A stretch of 64,000 bases of DNA. Origin: Notospermus geniculatus (lineage: Eukaryota; Nemertea; Pilidiophora; Heteronemertea; Lineidae). The stretch spans positions 117,149 to 181,148 of the forward strand of contig NMRB01001194.1 in NCBI GenBank assembly GCA_002633025.1, read 5' to 3'. Shown here one piece after another: positions 1 through 11,316 of the stretch. Both the position numbers and the translations under genes were made by a program. Within the stretch, counting starts at the first letter, position 1; every line of letters starts with the position of its first letter. The notes beneath the pieces were generated by a model. That model was not told the origin of the DNA and did no database searches. It saw only the letters and a list, made by a program, of their open reading frames with translations.

Positions 1-893
1 ATTTGTACATCAGCTTTCCTTCATTCAGTAAGTTCATACTCAGGAAATGTAAAACTAAAAGAAAAAAATAAGGTCGAGAATTTTCCAGTCTATTTTACAA
101 CATTTTCCCCCAAGGACCTTGGTTTACTGTAATTTATCTGCACATGTACATGTACAAAGTATGAATGCATGGTTGCTGCAGGGATCTGCAAAATCTTACC
201 AAATACATATACCATCATATTACTCACATTTCATGCTGTACAGGAATGTACTTGAACATGTAGGTTCTTTAGATAGACGGAGCGACGAACCAGCTTGAAT
301 TCCTTCACTCAATCACTGAACTTAGTTTATTTGATTTGAACATAGAAACCATTGGGAACAGGTGATTGCACAAGGATTACAGGTGATTGCACATATTATG
401 GGACACTAACATTGAATATACATGTATGATGTAATGGCAACAAAGAGAACTAGTGAAAAGGAATGAACTGACCATTCAACCTTGTTCCCAACACATGCCT
501 CATAGCCCACTACATGTCATGACAGGTTTCATTGTACAGAGTGTTCAGATGACATGGGGTAGACCATCAGCCTGAACTACAGAATTTTGTGAGATCTCTT
601 TGTTTTGGATTTCCCTTGCAACTGACTTAAATGACATGTAATCGAAGGGAAAACTCTTCAGGAGGTAACTGATCAACGGATTGTCCTTGACTTACATACC
701 TGCTGACACTGATCAGTTTCTGCCACAACTTTTAAGATGAAGAACGCGTTGTAGGATGAGACGAATCGAGAGCCTGCCAAGTTCAATCCCGGTTTCTCCT
801 CATTGGTGGGCCACAGTGGAGCACCTATCGCACCGAATTGTACCTGTGATCATGGTGATTGCGAGCTCAGATACACCGTTTTCTCCTTTCCAG
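1..893. other. Non-coding stretch upstream of the first zinc-finger cassette
   Basis: I see no exon or repeat that I can support here. An open frame reaches back to 756, but the acceptor at 891-893, after a pyrimidine tract, gives a better start for the coding exon. If the locus is lola-like, this is intron between the shared 5' exons (outside the window) and cassette 1. Confidence 0.5.
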
Positions 894-1775
894 ACCAGGC
901 CCACCACCGCAGAGATGCATGTCATCATCATAGATCCATTACCCATGCATAAAGTTCCTGAGTGGAAGGATGCTGAACCCGAAGTTGTGGTGGTTGCTGA
1001 TGAGGGATGGGTGTGTGATATGAAAGATCTCTCGGTTGAGTTTCCCTGGGGCCAGACGTCTCAGGGTAGAACACCTGATACGATGAGACATTTGTCTCAA
1101 CCTTCAGCCACTGTTGCTGCTTCTCAAGGAAGTGTTTTGAGTATTAGCAAGCAGTCACTCGATGTTCAAAAATTACACTCTGAGCATCTGACATCCAGTG
1201 CAGTTGTAGGTTCGCAGCAACAGCCATTAAGGAGTCCAGTGTCAACAGAGTGTGACGTTAGGACGTCAGATCCCATGGAAGACTCACAGCTGCATTCCTT
1301 CAATGATCTGGCAACTGGAACTGGAGTTTCACAGCTGCAATCATCTGCTATTCCAGTTTCTAAAGAATGTGAAGTTACGGCATGCGATCAACCCAAGAAC
1401 ACTCCAGGTACTTCAACTTCAAGAGCCCGTCGTCGAAAGGGTTCTAAGGGGAAAGTTCATGAGGTTGTTCTGGATAAAATAAAAGTGTGCTCATTCTGTG
1501 GGAAACAATTCCTTGATTCATCGAACTTCGTCAAGCACGTGCGTATTCATACGGGAGAAAAACCCTTTAAGTGTCGATGCTGTGAAAAGAGATTTTCTGA
1601 CCACACGAACTGCCAACGTCATATGCTGTCATGTGCCAGGAAGAAGAAAATGAGTGTTGTGAAACATCTCATAGATGAGAAAGGGAATGTAGTTGAGTCA
1701 CTGGGGTACATGGAGGTGCCTGCTCGCTTGCGGACCAGGACTGGCATCAGTGGACAAGGGACTACACCAAACTAG
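894..1775 (+). CDS. Alternative 3' coding exon 1: C2H2 zinc-finger pair
   Basis: This is a terminal coding exon of a zinc-finger transcription factor. The acceptor cag ends at 893 and opens the frame in phase 0, and the stop is TAG at 1773-1775. A long Ser/Thr/Gln-rich linker and a basic patch ([12 protein letters not shown]) precede two fingers at about 1488-1550 and 1572-1634. Finger 1 is a classical CCHH finger (CSFCGKQF...HVRIH) followed by the TGEKPFK linker. Finger 2 ends in Cys rather than a second His (CCHC). A tail of about 45 residues follows. There is no N-terminal domain, so it must be spliced to upstream exons. The next three zinc-finger exons and the BEN exon start in the same phase, which suggests alternative terminal exons of one gene. 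A separate gene with its own upstream exon cannot be excluded. Confidence 0.75.
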   Translation, partial: TRPTTAEMHVIIIDPLPMHKVPEWKDAEPEVVVVADEGWVCDMKDLSVEFPWGQTSQGRTPDTMRHLSQPSATVAASQGSVLSISKQSLDVQKLHSEHLTSSAVVGSQQQPLRSPVSTECDVRTSDPMEDSQLHSFNDLATGTGVSQLQSSAIPVSKECEVTACDQPKNTPGTSTSRARRRKGSKGKVHEVVLDKIKVCSFCGKQFLDSSNFVKHVRIHTGEKPFKCRCCEKRFSDHTNCQRHMLSCARKKKMSVVKHLIDEKGNVVESLGYMEVPARLRTRTGISGQGTTPN

Positions 1776-1830
1776 AAAAAGTGACTGCAAAGAAAATATT
1801 CTGTTAGCTTTATAGCCTACATGTTGGTTA

Positions 1831-1962
1831 GGCTTCCATTACATAGAAGTATACGGTATACGAAAACGCCGGTTAACAAAGGCATTCCGAGGATTCACCA
1901 CCGTGAAGTCATTGTTTTAAACCGGCGTTTTCGTATACCGTATACTTCTATGTAACGGAAGC
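1831..1962. mobile_element. Hairpin MITE with TTA target duplication
   Basis: Two 44-bp arms (1831-1874 and 1919-1962) are inverted copies with one mismatch, around a 44-bp loop. TTA directly flanks both ends. A 3-bp TWA duplication with GGC-starting ends fits a non-autonomous PIF/Harbinger-type element. It lies in the probable 3' UTR of cassette 1, so transcripts would carry a stable hairpin. Confidence 0.75.
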
Positions 1963-2047
1963 CTTAAGACCCACTCTCTCTGATATTTCACATTCTCTGG
2001 GTTTCTTGCATGTTGCTGTGAATGTAATTAATGTATTTGCATTCCCA

Positions 2048-2053
2048 AATAAA
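2048..2053 (+). promoter_or_regulatory. Polyadenylation signal AATAAA
   Basis: AATAAA lies about 270 bp after the stop of cassette 1 and before the acceptor of cassette 2. Its position suits the 3' end of a transcript ending in cassette 1. This is a single-motif call. Confidence 0.4.
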
Positions 2054-2683
2054 TATCCTTGCCAATGGACGTGTTGTCTTCTGATTGCTGTCTTTTACCA
2101 AAAATAAAGTAGACATGTCGGTGAAACCTGTTTTTCTTCATTGATGTTGATAGAAGGATGCGATGATGACTACTCAGACTGTACCAGATTCTGAGAACTG
2201 GGTGCAGGTCAGCAAGTTGTAACAACGATTTGCATCCGGATTTTCATGCAAGTTCTTCCGTCTATCTTCCAGTGCCAACCAAGGATAGTTGCTGAAAGTG
2301 TGACATCTTTGTCCCACACTGATGAATCACCCCGTCCCTCTACCACTTGGCCTGTCCTTCATTATCTCCTGACAAAAGATGGCAAGAAGAAGGGGCTTAA
2401 ACAGAGTCCATCAGCGGCCCAGATGGCTGCTGCTCCAGTCGTCCCAGTTGGTGATCCCTTACCTGGANCTCCCTCCCCCCCCCCCCCTGAAAATTTGGTT
2501 CCTATTGCCATTTCAGTCAATCTGTCTGCAGCTACATGTATGTAGAGAAAATTGTTGCAGATTCTGAATTTTCTAACATCATTGCTGGTAGGGAGGAAAT
2601 CGGTCCTCGGCAGTTATCCTGGTGCAACCTCACACTGTCCCTTAGTTGTTCCACTGAGTTATGAAGGTTATTTGCTATTCCAG

Positions 2684-2920
2684 GAAATGACGGCGGCCCC
2701 CAGTTCTGTAAACTTCATCAAAATGGAGACAGGTTGTTATCGTTGCGGTTCATGTTACGAGGATTTCCCAGATTCAGAAATGATGCAGGAGCATTGTCAA
2801 GCGTGTGAAGGTGTCGCCACGTTCGGTTCATCGGCAGCGGAGGAGTTTCCATGTGGAGTATGTGATATCAAGTTCAGGAGTGCTGCGGAGCTGCTATCAC
2901 ATCTGAACATCCACAGATAA
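2684..2920 (+). CDS. Alternative 3' coding exon 2: two degenerate C2H2 fingers
   Basis: This short terminal exon follows the acceptor ttgctattccag and opens in phase 0 (GAA ATG ACG). The stop is TAA at 2918-2920. It encodes about 78 residues with two finger-like units: CYRCGSCYEDF...HCQAC, where the second ligand pair is His/Cys, and FPCGVCDIKF...HLNIH, a normal CCHH finger. The pairing of an atypical first finger with a normal second one resembles many lola isoform ends. It carries no other domain. A polyadenylation signal AATAAA follows at 3183-3188. The phase matches cassettes 1, 3, 4 and 5. Confidence 0.7.
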   Translation, partial: EMTAAPSSVNFIKMETGCYRCGSCYEDFPDSEMMQEHCQACEGVATFGSSAAEEFPCGVCDIKFRSAAELLSHLNIHR

Positions 2921-4267
2921 CAAAGAGAAATTCCTCTAAGTCATTTCCATGACGATTCTCTGATGTGTTTCATCTAAAGCTCATTCTTTTGAGGCTAAAA
3001 CACATGGTGTAAGCCCGGAATATCTTTTGAGAGATATGGATTCAGATGGCATGATTGAGTTTCGTCTTCATGATGACAGCTGAGATTGATAGTCCGGAGA
3101 TTGTCCATAAGTTCAGAGATAGTCCAATGTACATGTATTTCTATTTCCTCATGTGGCTGCATCTGGCAGTCTCCTCACATGCAATAAATTCAAAATATTT
3201 TTGTACATTTTGACATGTTCACTCCAGAGGTTTTCATTGGTGATATTATTTTATGGTGTTGGTGTGTAGTGTGCACAAGTGATATTTTCCGAGTCATTCC
3301 TTATGCGTGATTACCAAAATGTAGTTGTGACCTTTCTATCTGGGAGAATTAATTGGAAATTTTGGCTCCGAGGCAGTCATAGTGTTGTTAATCTTCATTT
3401 GACAGAATGAAAGGAAGGCGTAATTAGCTGTTAGAAGACACACTGGTTTTCTGAATATAGTTACCGGTAGTATAAAAAGAGGTAGTGATTCCAAATCGTG
3501 AATATAATTTGTGATTTCCTAATAATCTTGAACTCGATTCTGGCAAGTACCGTAATGTAACTTCCAGAATATCTGGGAGGAAATTCCAGATATGGTGGCC
3601 AGTTGTTGTATATCATGTTTATTGTATTTAGTGTAGTGCTGTACCCAAAACAAGATGTTAAAATGTTGAATCATGACAATGGCAATGATAGTGATGACTT
3701 GATTTTACATGTATGTAATCAGGTGGTGGATGAATGATTCTGTAATAAAACTGTAAAATATGATACATGTACTTTCTTATACTGTGTTGTGTTAAGATTG
3801 GGCTCATACTCAAGAGTTGGAAGTGAAGTTGAGAATATTGCCTGACAGGTTGAAAAATTTGTGTCATAGATACCGGGTATTCAGAACCACTGATTGTGAT
3901 CATTGCAGTTAGAGCTATCTGTTGGTAAATCAAAGAAATTGTTTAGCCAAATGAATTTGTGGCATTCAATGCTGCAAATTGTTCTGCATGTACTACAGGG
4001 TGCTGAGAGATTGATGTTACTTCATTAGGTTACTAAGTACTCGCAGGAACATTCATTGAGTTATGCATTGTTATTCAATCCCTGTGCCATTTTGAACATG
4101 ACGATTGCTCTTGAGGTTCTGAGGAGTGCCGAATGACAGACTTCCTTCAAAGGTTTTATTTTTTACCGATTCAGCTATTTCGAGAAAAATCTTCCCAGTA
4201 CGAGATGTCGTCTGGTCAATGGTTCTCATTCAGTGAGTTAAACCCTCCTCTTTTGTTGTCGTTACAG
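2921..4267. other. 3' UTR and intron between cassettes 2 and 3
   Basis: AT-rich sequence without a supportable exon. The AATAAA at 3183-3188 is the likely 3' end of cassette 2 transcripts. A minus-strand open frame at 3658-3933 has no domain or splice support. Confidence 0.45.
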
Positions 4268-4945
4268 CCTGCTCCTCTAAAGGACGGAAGTTTGCAGAAT
4301 CTGTCAGGCATGTTCTGCCTTCAGTCTGAGTCTTTCAATACAGAGTCTCAGCTGCAAACCCAGCAGTATCTGATGTCCCAAGATGGCGATGGTTGTCCCA
4401 AGATTCCTGAAGGCACAAGCTTACAGTTCCCCAGCATAATTCAGGTGACTGAGCCGACGGATGGCCGGAGGCTGACCCGTCGTATGACCAACCATCCTAC
4501 AACATCTGCAACCCCGAATTCAGATGAAGTGCAGCAAAAAAAGTCTGAATCTACAATGGCCAAGTCTGAAAAACTTGTCATGACGCCTCTTGCGGCTGAT
4601 AGTGCCAGCCGTGACTTGGCTGATAATGCGTTTGAATGCTACGCTTGCGGGAAATGTTTCACGAGCAAGACGGCCTTGAAGAATCATACATATATCCACA
4701 CCGGGGAAAAACCGTTCAGCTGTCCGCAGTGTTATAAACGGTTCAGCGATCGTTCCAACCTCAATCGTCACTTCAGACTCCATTCAGGGGTAAAGTCCTA
4801 CACGTGTGAGATTTGTGGAAAGTCGTTCTCGCAGAGCAGCAACCTGAAAACACATCAGATCATTCATCGTTTCCCCAAGACAAAAAAAGGAAGGAGTAAG
4901 GGCCGCAGGGAATCCACTTCGGAAATGGAACCTCTCTTATGCTGA
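4268..4945 (+). CDS. Alternative 3' coding exon 3: three C2H2 zinc fingers
   Basis: The exon begins after the strong acceptor ttttgttgtcgttacag in phase 0 (CCT GCT CCT) and stops at TGA 4943-4945, giving about 225 residues. A Ser/Thr/Gln-rich linker leads to three consecutive fingers from about 4636 to 4869: YACGKCF...HTYIH, CPQCYKRF...HFRLH and CEICGKSF...[11 protein letters not shown]-type linkers join them, so this is the best-formed DNA-binding array of the four. A basic tail (KTKKGRSKGRR) follows. An open frame extends 5' to 4133, but the acceptor and the shared phase favour 4268. It is probably an isoform end of the same gene as the other cassettes. Confidence 0.78.
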   Translation, partial: PAPLKDGSLQNLSGMFCLQSESFNTESQLQTQQYLMSQDGDGCPKIPEGTSLQFPSIIQVTEPTDGRRLTRRMTNHPTTSATPNSDEVQQKKSESTMAKSEKLVMTPLAADSASRDLADNAFECYACGKCFTSKTALKNHTYIHTGEKPFSCPQCYKRFSDRSNLNRHFRLHSGVKSYTCEICGKSFSQSSNLKTHQIIHRFPKTKKGRSKGRRESTSEMEPLLC

Positions 4946-6309
4946 CTGTGAATATTCAACGCCGGTTACTTCATGATGTCAAATTCAGTGCCTTGGGTGT
5001 CATTTCTGAGACCAGTCGTTGATGGCATCTGCCTTCCACTGGTGAAAGGCAGCATCGCCACTCAAAAATGTTGGGGGGGGGGGGCGTCAGCTAGAATGAC
5101 AGCCTTGCTCTACATGTCTGTGTACTTTGTATTACCAAAAATAGATGGTACATGTATTACATTAGGAGCTATTACTTCTATTGAGTGTATTCCTACTGAT
5201 CACGAGGAAAGATACTGCTGGTACCATTGGAGAGTACTGGCTTCTGAATGTTGACACTCATCCCTAGTGGTTCCTGGCAAAATACAGTTAGTTGGGTGTG
5301 ATGGGACTTCTGTATGGGCATGAACGGACACAGAGGAGTGTAGGCCTACTGAACATGGGACACCACTAAATTTGATCTGGTGCCTGTGTTTTACCCTGAA
5401 GGAACTTCGTACAGAGTTAATCACGTGCAATGTTTGTTGTATAAGAATGTAATGTCATTGCACTTCCATATACCTCACCTTTAATTACCATGGATCATCC
5501 CCTTCATTGTTTTCACTTTTAACCTTGTGTCAATAATTTGGTGACTTGGTAGGTTAGATCACTAACAAATGTATGCGTGCCAAAAATACTGCACTGTAAT
5601 CTTTAATCCACATCATACACAATGTTTCAGAGTAAAGTCTTCTGTTCATCATTATCTTTCATCATGCATGGTGTGTGTTATTCTGGTACCGTAGACTTCT
5701 GTCTCTGTTTTATTCTATTCAAGTGGCGTTCATTGTTGTCTTGTTGATTTTCTCTAGAATTGTTCAGAACTCAGGCGTCGCCTTAAAACATCGTATAAAA
5801 AAACTACCGGTACATGAATGCATGAAGACACCTGACAGAAAGATGAGGGCATAACTTCAGTTCCAAATGGGTCACCTCCATTCAGTTTTAACCTCTGTTT
5901 TCTTGATGTGTTCATTGTATTTAGGAACAGTGTTCATTGTCTGAAGGGTGTCCTTTGTAGGGGTGTCCTCCTCCTGTACATGTTCATGCTCAGCTTTTTG
6001 CACGAGTTGTGAAATGCGCACTGTTAGAAGGTGAAAAGGCAGAATTTGGGGCCCTATCATGTGGATAATGTGTTTGTCAAGTAAAGTTAAGTAGACCCTC
6101 CTTTTCTTTTCTCACAAAAAATTTGTGTTCTTCCTGAAATCTCGCCCATCACTGTTACACTTCATTTTGTCGGTTTTTAACGTGTCACAGTTCATGAAGT
6201 TCTGAGGCGAAAAAAATTGCCTCCAGTCCACCCACACTTGATCGTTCAGTCCCATTTTGTATCGACTTAACTACTTCACTGCACTAATGATTGTTTCCGT
6301 CTGTTGCAG
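4946..6309. other. 3' UTR and intron between cassettes 3 and 4
   Basis: No exon, RNA gene or clear transposon is visible. A G tract occurs near 5072. Open frames here have no domain content. Confidence 0.45.
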
Positions 6310-6852
6310 CATCAGCAAGAAAAAGACCGGGCCTGTGTCATCAATGAGTCGTTCACTATGGCCAAACACCTCCAACTTCAGGCCTCCAAACTCAAACCGA
6401 CAAAAGTGTGGAGGAAAGACCACCAGGTCGTGCCATATTCTCATCATAACGTTGGGCTACACTCGGTGCATCCACGATCGAGGGTTCCTGTCTCTCAGAT
6501 TGGTATCCCAGAATTCCGTCCAAGGGCAGCGTGGGATTTTCTCAAAAAGGAACACAAGTGCAGCCACTGCGGGAAGGTCTTCTCACGGAATTATAATCTC
6601 CAGAGACATATCCGAATCATGCACCGTGGCGACCGCCCGTACGGTTGCCATGTCTGTGGCCGACGATTTTCGCTGAAGCATAATTGGCAGAAACACACCA
6701 TAACGCATCATATGGATGAGAGGGAGGGAGAACTGTTCTTGGAGCAGCAGCATGACAAGTTACCAGAGGAAATGACGGGACAGAGCATCGCCGAGTGTGA
6801 GGCGGCATCGCCCACAGAGTTAGTGCCAGAGACAGCGGGTATTTCGTCCTAG
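6310..6852 (+). CDS. Alternative 3' coding exon 4: two C2H2 zinc fingers
   Basis: The exon follows the acceptor tttccgtctgttgcag and opens in phase 0 (CAT CAG CAA). The stop is TAG at 6850-6852, giving about 180 residues. After a basic, His-rich linker come two fingers: HKCSHCGKVF...HIRIMH, with an H-X4-H spacing, and YGCHVCGRRF...HTITHH. An acidic tail (DEREGELFLEQQ) ends the protein. The finger pair with the RGDRPYGC linker is typical of insect-type BTB zinc-finger isoform ends. Like the others it lacks an N-terminal domain and depends on upstream exons. Confidence 0.75.
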   Translation, partial: HQQEKDRACVINESFTMAKHLQLQASKLKPTKVWRKDHQVVPYSHHNVGLHSVHPRSRVPVSQIGIPEFRPRAAWDFLKKEHKCSHCGKVFSRNYNLQRHIRIMHRGDRPYGCHVCGRRFSLKHNWQKHTITHHMDEREGELFLEQQHDKLPEEMTGQSIAECEAASPTELVPETAGISS

Positions 6853-7117
6853 AACGGAAAAGTTGCTGTCTGTTTTGTGATGGGATAATTGCAAGGGTTG
6901 AATTTTACAATTTCTGGTCAATGATCAAGAGATCATCATTTGACTTTGAGTGTTCCGCTTCTCGAGGCCTATTAAAACCCTCTAAGAGGTACATCCCCAA
7001 TAGCACATGCAAATAGCCAATTCCAATGTTATTTACCTTTGTGGTCATTAGATGTAGTTTAAGAGAAGTTAACCGAGGTGTCTACATAATGGGGTGTCGC
7101 CCAGTGGTATGGGTAAA

Positions 7118-7284
7118 GGCACCTCTCCACGTGAGAGTTTTCTCGCAGAAGTTGGCTCACAATGGGCAATTCACCATTATTTGTTCCTCTCGGCTTACGC
7201 TGGGACCAATGACACAAACAACTGCTCGCAGTTGAGTTGCCCATAGAGAGCCAACTCGCTCGAGAAAACTCACGTGAAGAGGCG
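7118..7284. mobile_element. Hairpin MITE
   Basis: The left part, near 7118-7175 (CTCTCCACGTGAGAGTTTTC...), is an imperfect inverted copy of the right part, near 7228-7284. The arms differ by several substitutions, so it is an old copy. Confidence 0.55.
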
Positions 7285-7933
7285 TCTTAAGTCTTGTGTC
7301 ACGTGTTTGTCCGCCACCAGGGCTTGAAGAATTTAAACTTCACAAGTTCTTGTGTGTCATTCTGGTTGCTGTGGGAACACGGTAACACCTAAAGTTCACA
7401 CTTTTGAGATTAACTCTTTTCAATATTATTTTCCCTCAAGTCCATGTTCCCATGATGACTTTAAGAGTGATGAACTTTGTAGCTGCTTGCAGAACTCATC
7501 CAAGTTTATATCCACTTACATCCAGAATCCATCGATTGATTTATGCGGTTACTATGGAGGCTTCTGGTCTTTCTGGTTGTGGGAGTGCCAGAAATGGGCC
7601 AACTGTACCTAATTTTGAAAAATGTGACCAAAAATTCACGACAACGTACCAGAGATGAAAATGGACTGTGATTATCAAAAGTTGTCTTATCCAACATACA
7701 TTTTTCACTTCCTTTGTATATTCTATCAGTTGGTATATTTTAATGTTAGGATGTTGTTCCTGAGGTCAACTTATGCAAGGTGGTATTTAGGCTTAAAGGG
7801 GGCTGTTGCATGTTTTTCAGGCAGAATTCGTGAGAAAATTAACGGAAAACTGTCTTTTTCCACTCCCACAAAGGTCATTGCCACCCCAGGAAGGAAAGGC
7901 CAGATACGGCCTGGGGGTATTGACACAGGCAGG

Positions 7934-8085
7934 NNNNNNNNNNNNNNNNNNNNNNNNNNNNNNNNNNNNNNNNNNNNNNNNNNNNNNNNNNNNNNNNNNN
8001 NNNNNNNNNNNNNNNNNNNNNNNNNNNNNNNNNNNNNNNNNNNNNNNNNNNNNNNNNNNNNNNNNNNNNNNNNNNNNNNNNNNNN
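7934..8085. other. Assembly gap (152 N)
   Basis: A run of N. The flanks are G-rich repeats, so the true length may differ. Confidence 0.95.
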
Positions 8086-8853
8086 GGGGGGGTTTGAGCC
8101 AATGCGTACAAGGTGCGTACAGGGGGGAGGGGGGGTCTAAAAATCGGCATTTTAGTGCGTACGTACTTAATGGATGCTCCCTAAGGTTCAAAATCGCAAA
8201 ATTTTTTGGGTTGAGGGGGGACACCCCCCTCGAGCTCCCCCCTGGCCCGCGAGCCCCCCCCTCGCAATATTTTCTGGCGGAAACCCTGACAGGTGGGATC
8301 TAGTTGTGGGGTTACGGAGAGGTTTCTTTGGAATATTCTCTGACATGCTCTGGGTGCCATCCGGAGATTACGTGATACAAGAATATTAGGGTGCATCTTG
8401 GTACAAGTTGTCCCTGTAATACATGCATATAAGGTACTCACAGCTCATACATACTGTGTTCCCCCCACACACACTTGTGAGTTAGTCGTCAGAGATCCTG
8501 AAATGACTAATTCCAATACTCCCCAGACCTTTGTGCTCTGGTTTTCGTGGGGTGTGGGAAAGGACGCAACAGCCCATGTTACCGTACCGGTATCTTCTGA
8601 ATTTGTTGAAATAAGTTACCAGTTGGACTTAGTCATATTTTGGGTTCCCGTCCCCGTCTCTCGTGGGGGAATACACTAGTAAATCTTGGACTTCATAAAA
8701 GTTGATCTTTCCTCTACTTGTACCTTTCAAAGTTGACAGGTCAGGATTAGACCGTTCTCACTACCTCATTAAAGTAGCTAGCCGCATCAATGTTTGACAA
8801 TATAGTGGTTTCATTTCAATGAATGATGAACCTGAAAACTACGGCCACTTGGA

Positions 8854-8986
8854 GGCGCTCTGAGCAGTTGTACCACTTTTTAGATGTTTTTCCCTTTAAT
8901 TTTGCTCTGTGTCAAGGATGTCATGACGGAACATTGCAATCCTGTTCTCTGTTTTAACATCTTTTGGTACAACTGCTCGCAGCGCC
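8854..8986. mobile_element. Hairpin MITE
   Basis: The ends are inverted copies: GGCGCTCTGAGCAGTTGTAC on the left, and on the right a sequence whose reverse complement is GGCGCTGCGAGCAGTTGTAC. Similarity continues inward for about 10 bp. It is non-autonomous, with no ORF. Confidence 0.55.
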
Positions 8987-10522
8987 GTCCTGTTGGGATA
9001 AGAAGTGGGTTCGTCATTGAGGGGCGATATTCCTCTGCTGCTCCTTGTGGTCAGAATATGAACTAGGATGAGCTGATATCCTCGGTGTATTTTACAGTTG
9101 TTTTTCAGTGATCATGTTTCTAGTCTCATATTACTCTAGGTGATGTTGCGCGTTATAAAATGGTTTATGGATTTTGGTAAATTATGATGATTGATAGTCT
9201 ATAGTTTATTAACAAAGGATTGAAAATGGATAGATTTGATTGTGGAAACCATCCCGACTCTAAATGACAGGAAATCCAGAATTCCTTAGTCTGCCCTAGA
9301 GTGGTTTAAGGAAGTTTTTCTGGGGGTGGTGGGGTGATTGGGGCATAGTTGATTGTTCGCTGTAACCCGTGGGATTCACCTATGGTATTTGGGAGAAAAC
9401 AAGAGGGTTGAGGCCGATACCAATAAATATTGGGTTGATGGTCGCAACAGCACCAAATATGGCATCATTGATCCATTAGCACCATTCGGCCATTTGTTTT
9501 AATGCAGGAGGAAACCAGAGTAGCATTGATTTCCTTTCATGCAGACATTTCAGTGGTCATGGCTGGTGTCTCTAAATGTTTGATTCTGTAGTGCCCTGGA
9601 TGGTTTCCAATGTTGAATCTGTTCTAGTTTTCCATGTGTCATCCGAGACTACGTGATCTGTTCCATGTGGCTCTGACATATGTTATTTTACCGTTGTAGG
9701 AGCTGTGATTTTAGCTGGATGTGATTGGATGGACATGTAATTTCTTCTACTGTGTTATGACTGCGAGACTGATTTTGTTGTGATAATATGACTACCGGTA
9801 TTTACTTGTGATGTAGTTGATGAAATCATGAAAATGAATTATGTTATTGTTTTAGAAAAATTATGTTGATTCTAACAAGTTTAATAAAGAAGTTATCTCA
9901 GTACTGCGGACAGTTCTGCAGGATGAACACCTGTTGATGAAGAATGCCGCAGTTTAATCTGAATTGATCATTTCTGTTCCTTCTGACCTCTGTAACTTGG
10001 GCGCCTCTCAATATGGACAGCATTTTTTAGGCCCAAGGGTATGGGTTACACTGAAGTTCCCAATATGGTTGTCATTGTACAGAGGTCTTATTTAGTTATT
10101 GCAAATTCTTGTTTGTAGAATTATGATAAGTTTATGATGTTGACGTTCTTTATATTTTATGATAAAGTTACTATTCACAAAGTCATTCCACTGCTTTGGG
10201 AGTTCATCTCTTCACTAGTTCCTCAGGCTTCCCCTGATAGTGTCAGGTTCAGCCTGGTGCGCCCATTCTGTGAAAGACTCTGTAAGGAATTTCCCAAAGA
10301 ATGTGCCACTTGGTGAAATTTTTAATAGAGGGAAATAATTTGGGACCACCCTGTGAAAGTGATCCTGGCTTTCCACCTGACAGTCTCAGGTTGTGCTGTC
10401 TGCAAATGACCTTAAAGTCACGGGCGTCTGGGCTTTTGTCATCCAGATTTTATCATGATGCTTGTTGCACTTGGTCAAATGAAAATGTCAGCCTTCACAT
10501 TCGTCTCTTGGTTTTTCTCCAG

Positions 10523-10715
10523 AGTGTGGTTGACGAGTTCACTAAGATCCTTCAGCACTATCCACAACGTTTCTCCAGCTACTCGAAGCTCACCAACGCA
10601 ATGATGTCGGCGATGTTTGACGGAAGTACCATGGCGAACTGCACTTTGACGGGTAGGGGAGGCAGGAACGGGGACAAGCGCCAGTTGCCGCCGGACAAAG
10701 TGCAGCAAATCATAG
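10523..10715 (+). CDS. BEN-domain cassette, first exon
   Basis: The exon follows the acceptor ttggtttttctccag and opens in phase 0 (AGT GTG GTT), like the zinc-finger cassettes. It ends at ATAG|gtgaga in phase 1. It encodes the N-terminal half of a BEN domain: SKLTNAMMSAMFDGSTMANC, a Gly/Arg/Asn-rich loop, then QLPPDKVQQIIG. BEN domains bind DNA or proteins and are found in NACC1/NACC2 (with BTB) and insulator proteins. The second half is in the exon at 11317, in matching phase. It is probably the fifth alternative 3' end of the upstream locus. A separate BEN gene is possible. Confidence 0.75.
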
Positions 10716-11316
10716 GTGAGATAATTTTCCATGTAAAAGGTTGGGCTGCATCGTCCATGTGCGTCTCTGAGGTCGGTTCCTTTGGCAGCTTTGTGGTTAC
10801 CAAGATCACACACTGCCCAATACAGAGGTAATCACTGGTTCTTAATGACTCGCTCCCCTACCACATAACTGCATACAGGTTTGTGTGCAGTGATGAAGGG
10901 AGCCAGGGTCGGACCCTGACAGAAAGGAGGGGGTGTAGCTTGGCGGAGGCGACGGCGGTCTTCGGCTCTCCCCCAGAAAAATTTGACAATTTCTAGTGCT
11001 TTAGGTGCATTTTCCTGCTGGCATCTGAGAGCAAAATATTCGAATTTATATCGGATGATTTTTTTCGTGCTAAAAAAATCACTGCTCTCCCCCAAAATGG
11101 GGGGGGGGGGGCATCGGGCCTGGGAGCGAGTGCAAAGAACCTCTGGTAACCGAGTGCTGTAAGATTATGAGACACAATTGAAATAAATGATCACAGCAGT
11201 AGATTTTCAATTGTAGATCGTTGCTGCTAGTTCTGATGTGTCAAGTGTGACAGGCGGGGCTTCAAAGCACTGCTTCTAATGTCTGGGTGTACATGTAGTT
11301 CTCATTTCATCTTCAG
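10716..11316. other. Intron inside the BEN cassette
   Basis: A GT...AG intron, with donor gtgaga at 10716 and acceptor cttcag at 11311-11316. It carries a G-rich repeat remnant at about 10890-11120, whose ends (GCCAGGGTCGGACCCTGACA and a G tract) recall the CAGGCGCGGATCCAG element at 14887. Confidence 0.6.

Larger units (their letters stand above)
6853..10522. other. Intron/intergenic stretch between cassettes 4 and 5
   Basis: This stretch holds two hairpin MITEs (7118-7284 and 8854-8986), a 152-base assembly gap (7934-8085) and a G/C-tract-rich repeat remnant at 8086-8290. I found no further zinc-finger cassette. From 9000 to 10500 nothing is recognisable. Confidence 0.45.

Noticed and set aside
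7404-7658. A fifth zinc-finger cassette (…FEKCDQKFTTTYQR).
   Set aside because: Only one Cys is in place, there is no His pair, and no acceptor in phase 0 precedes it.
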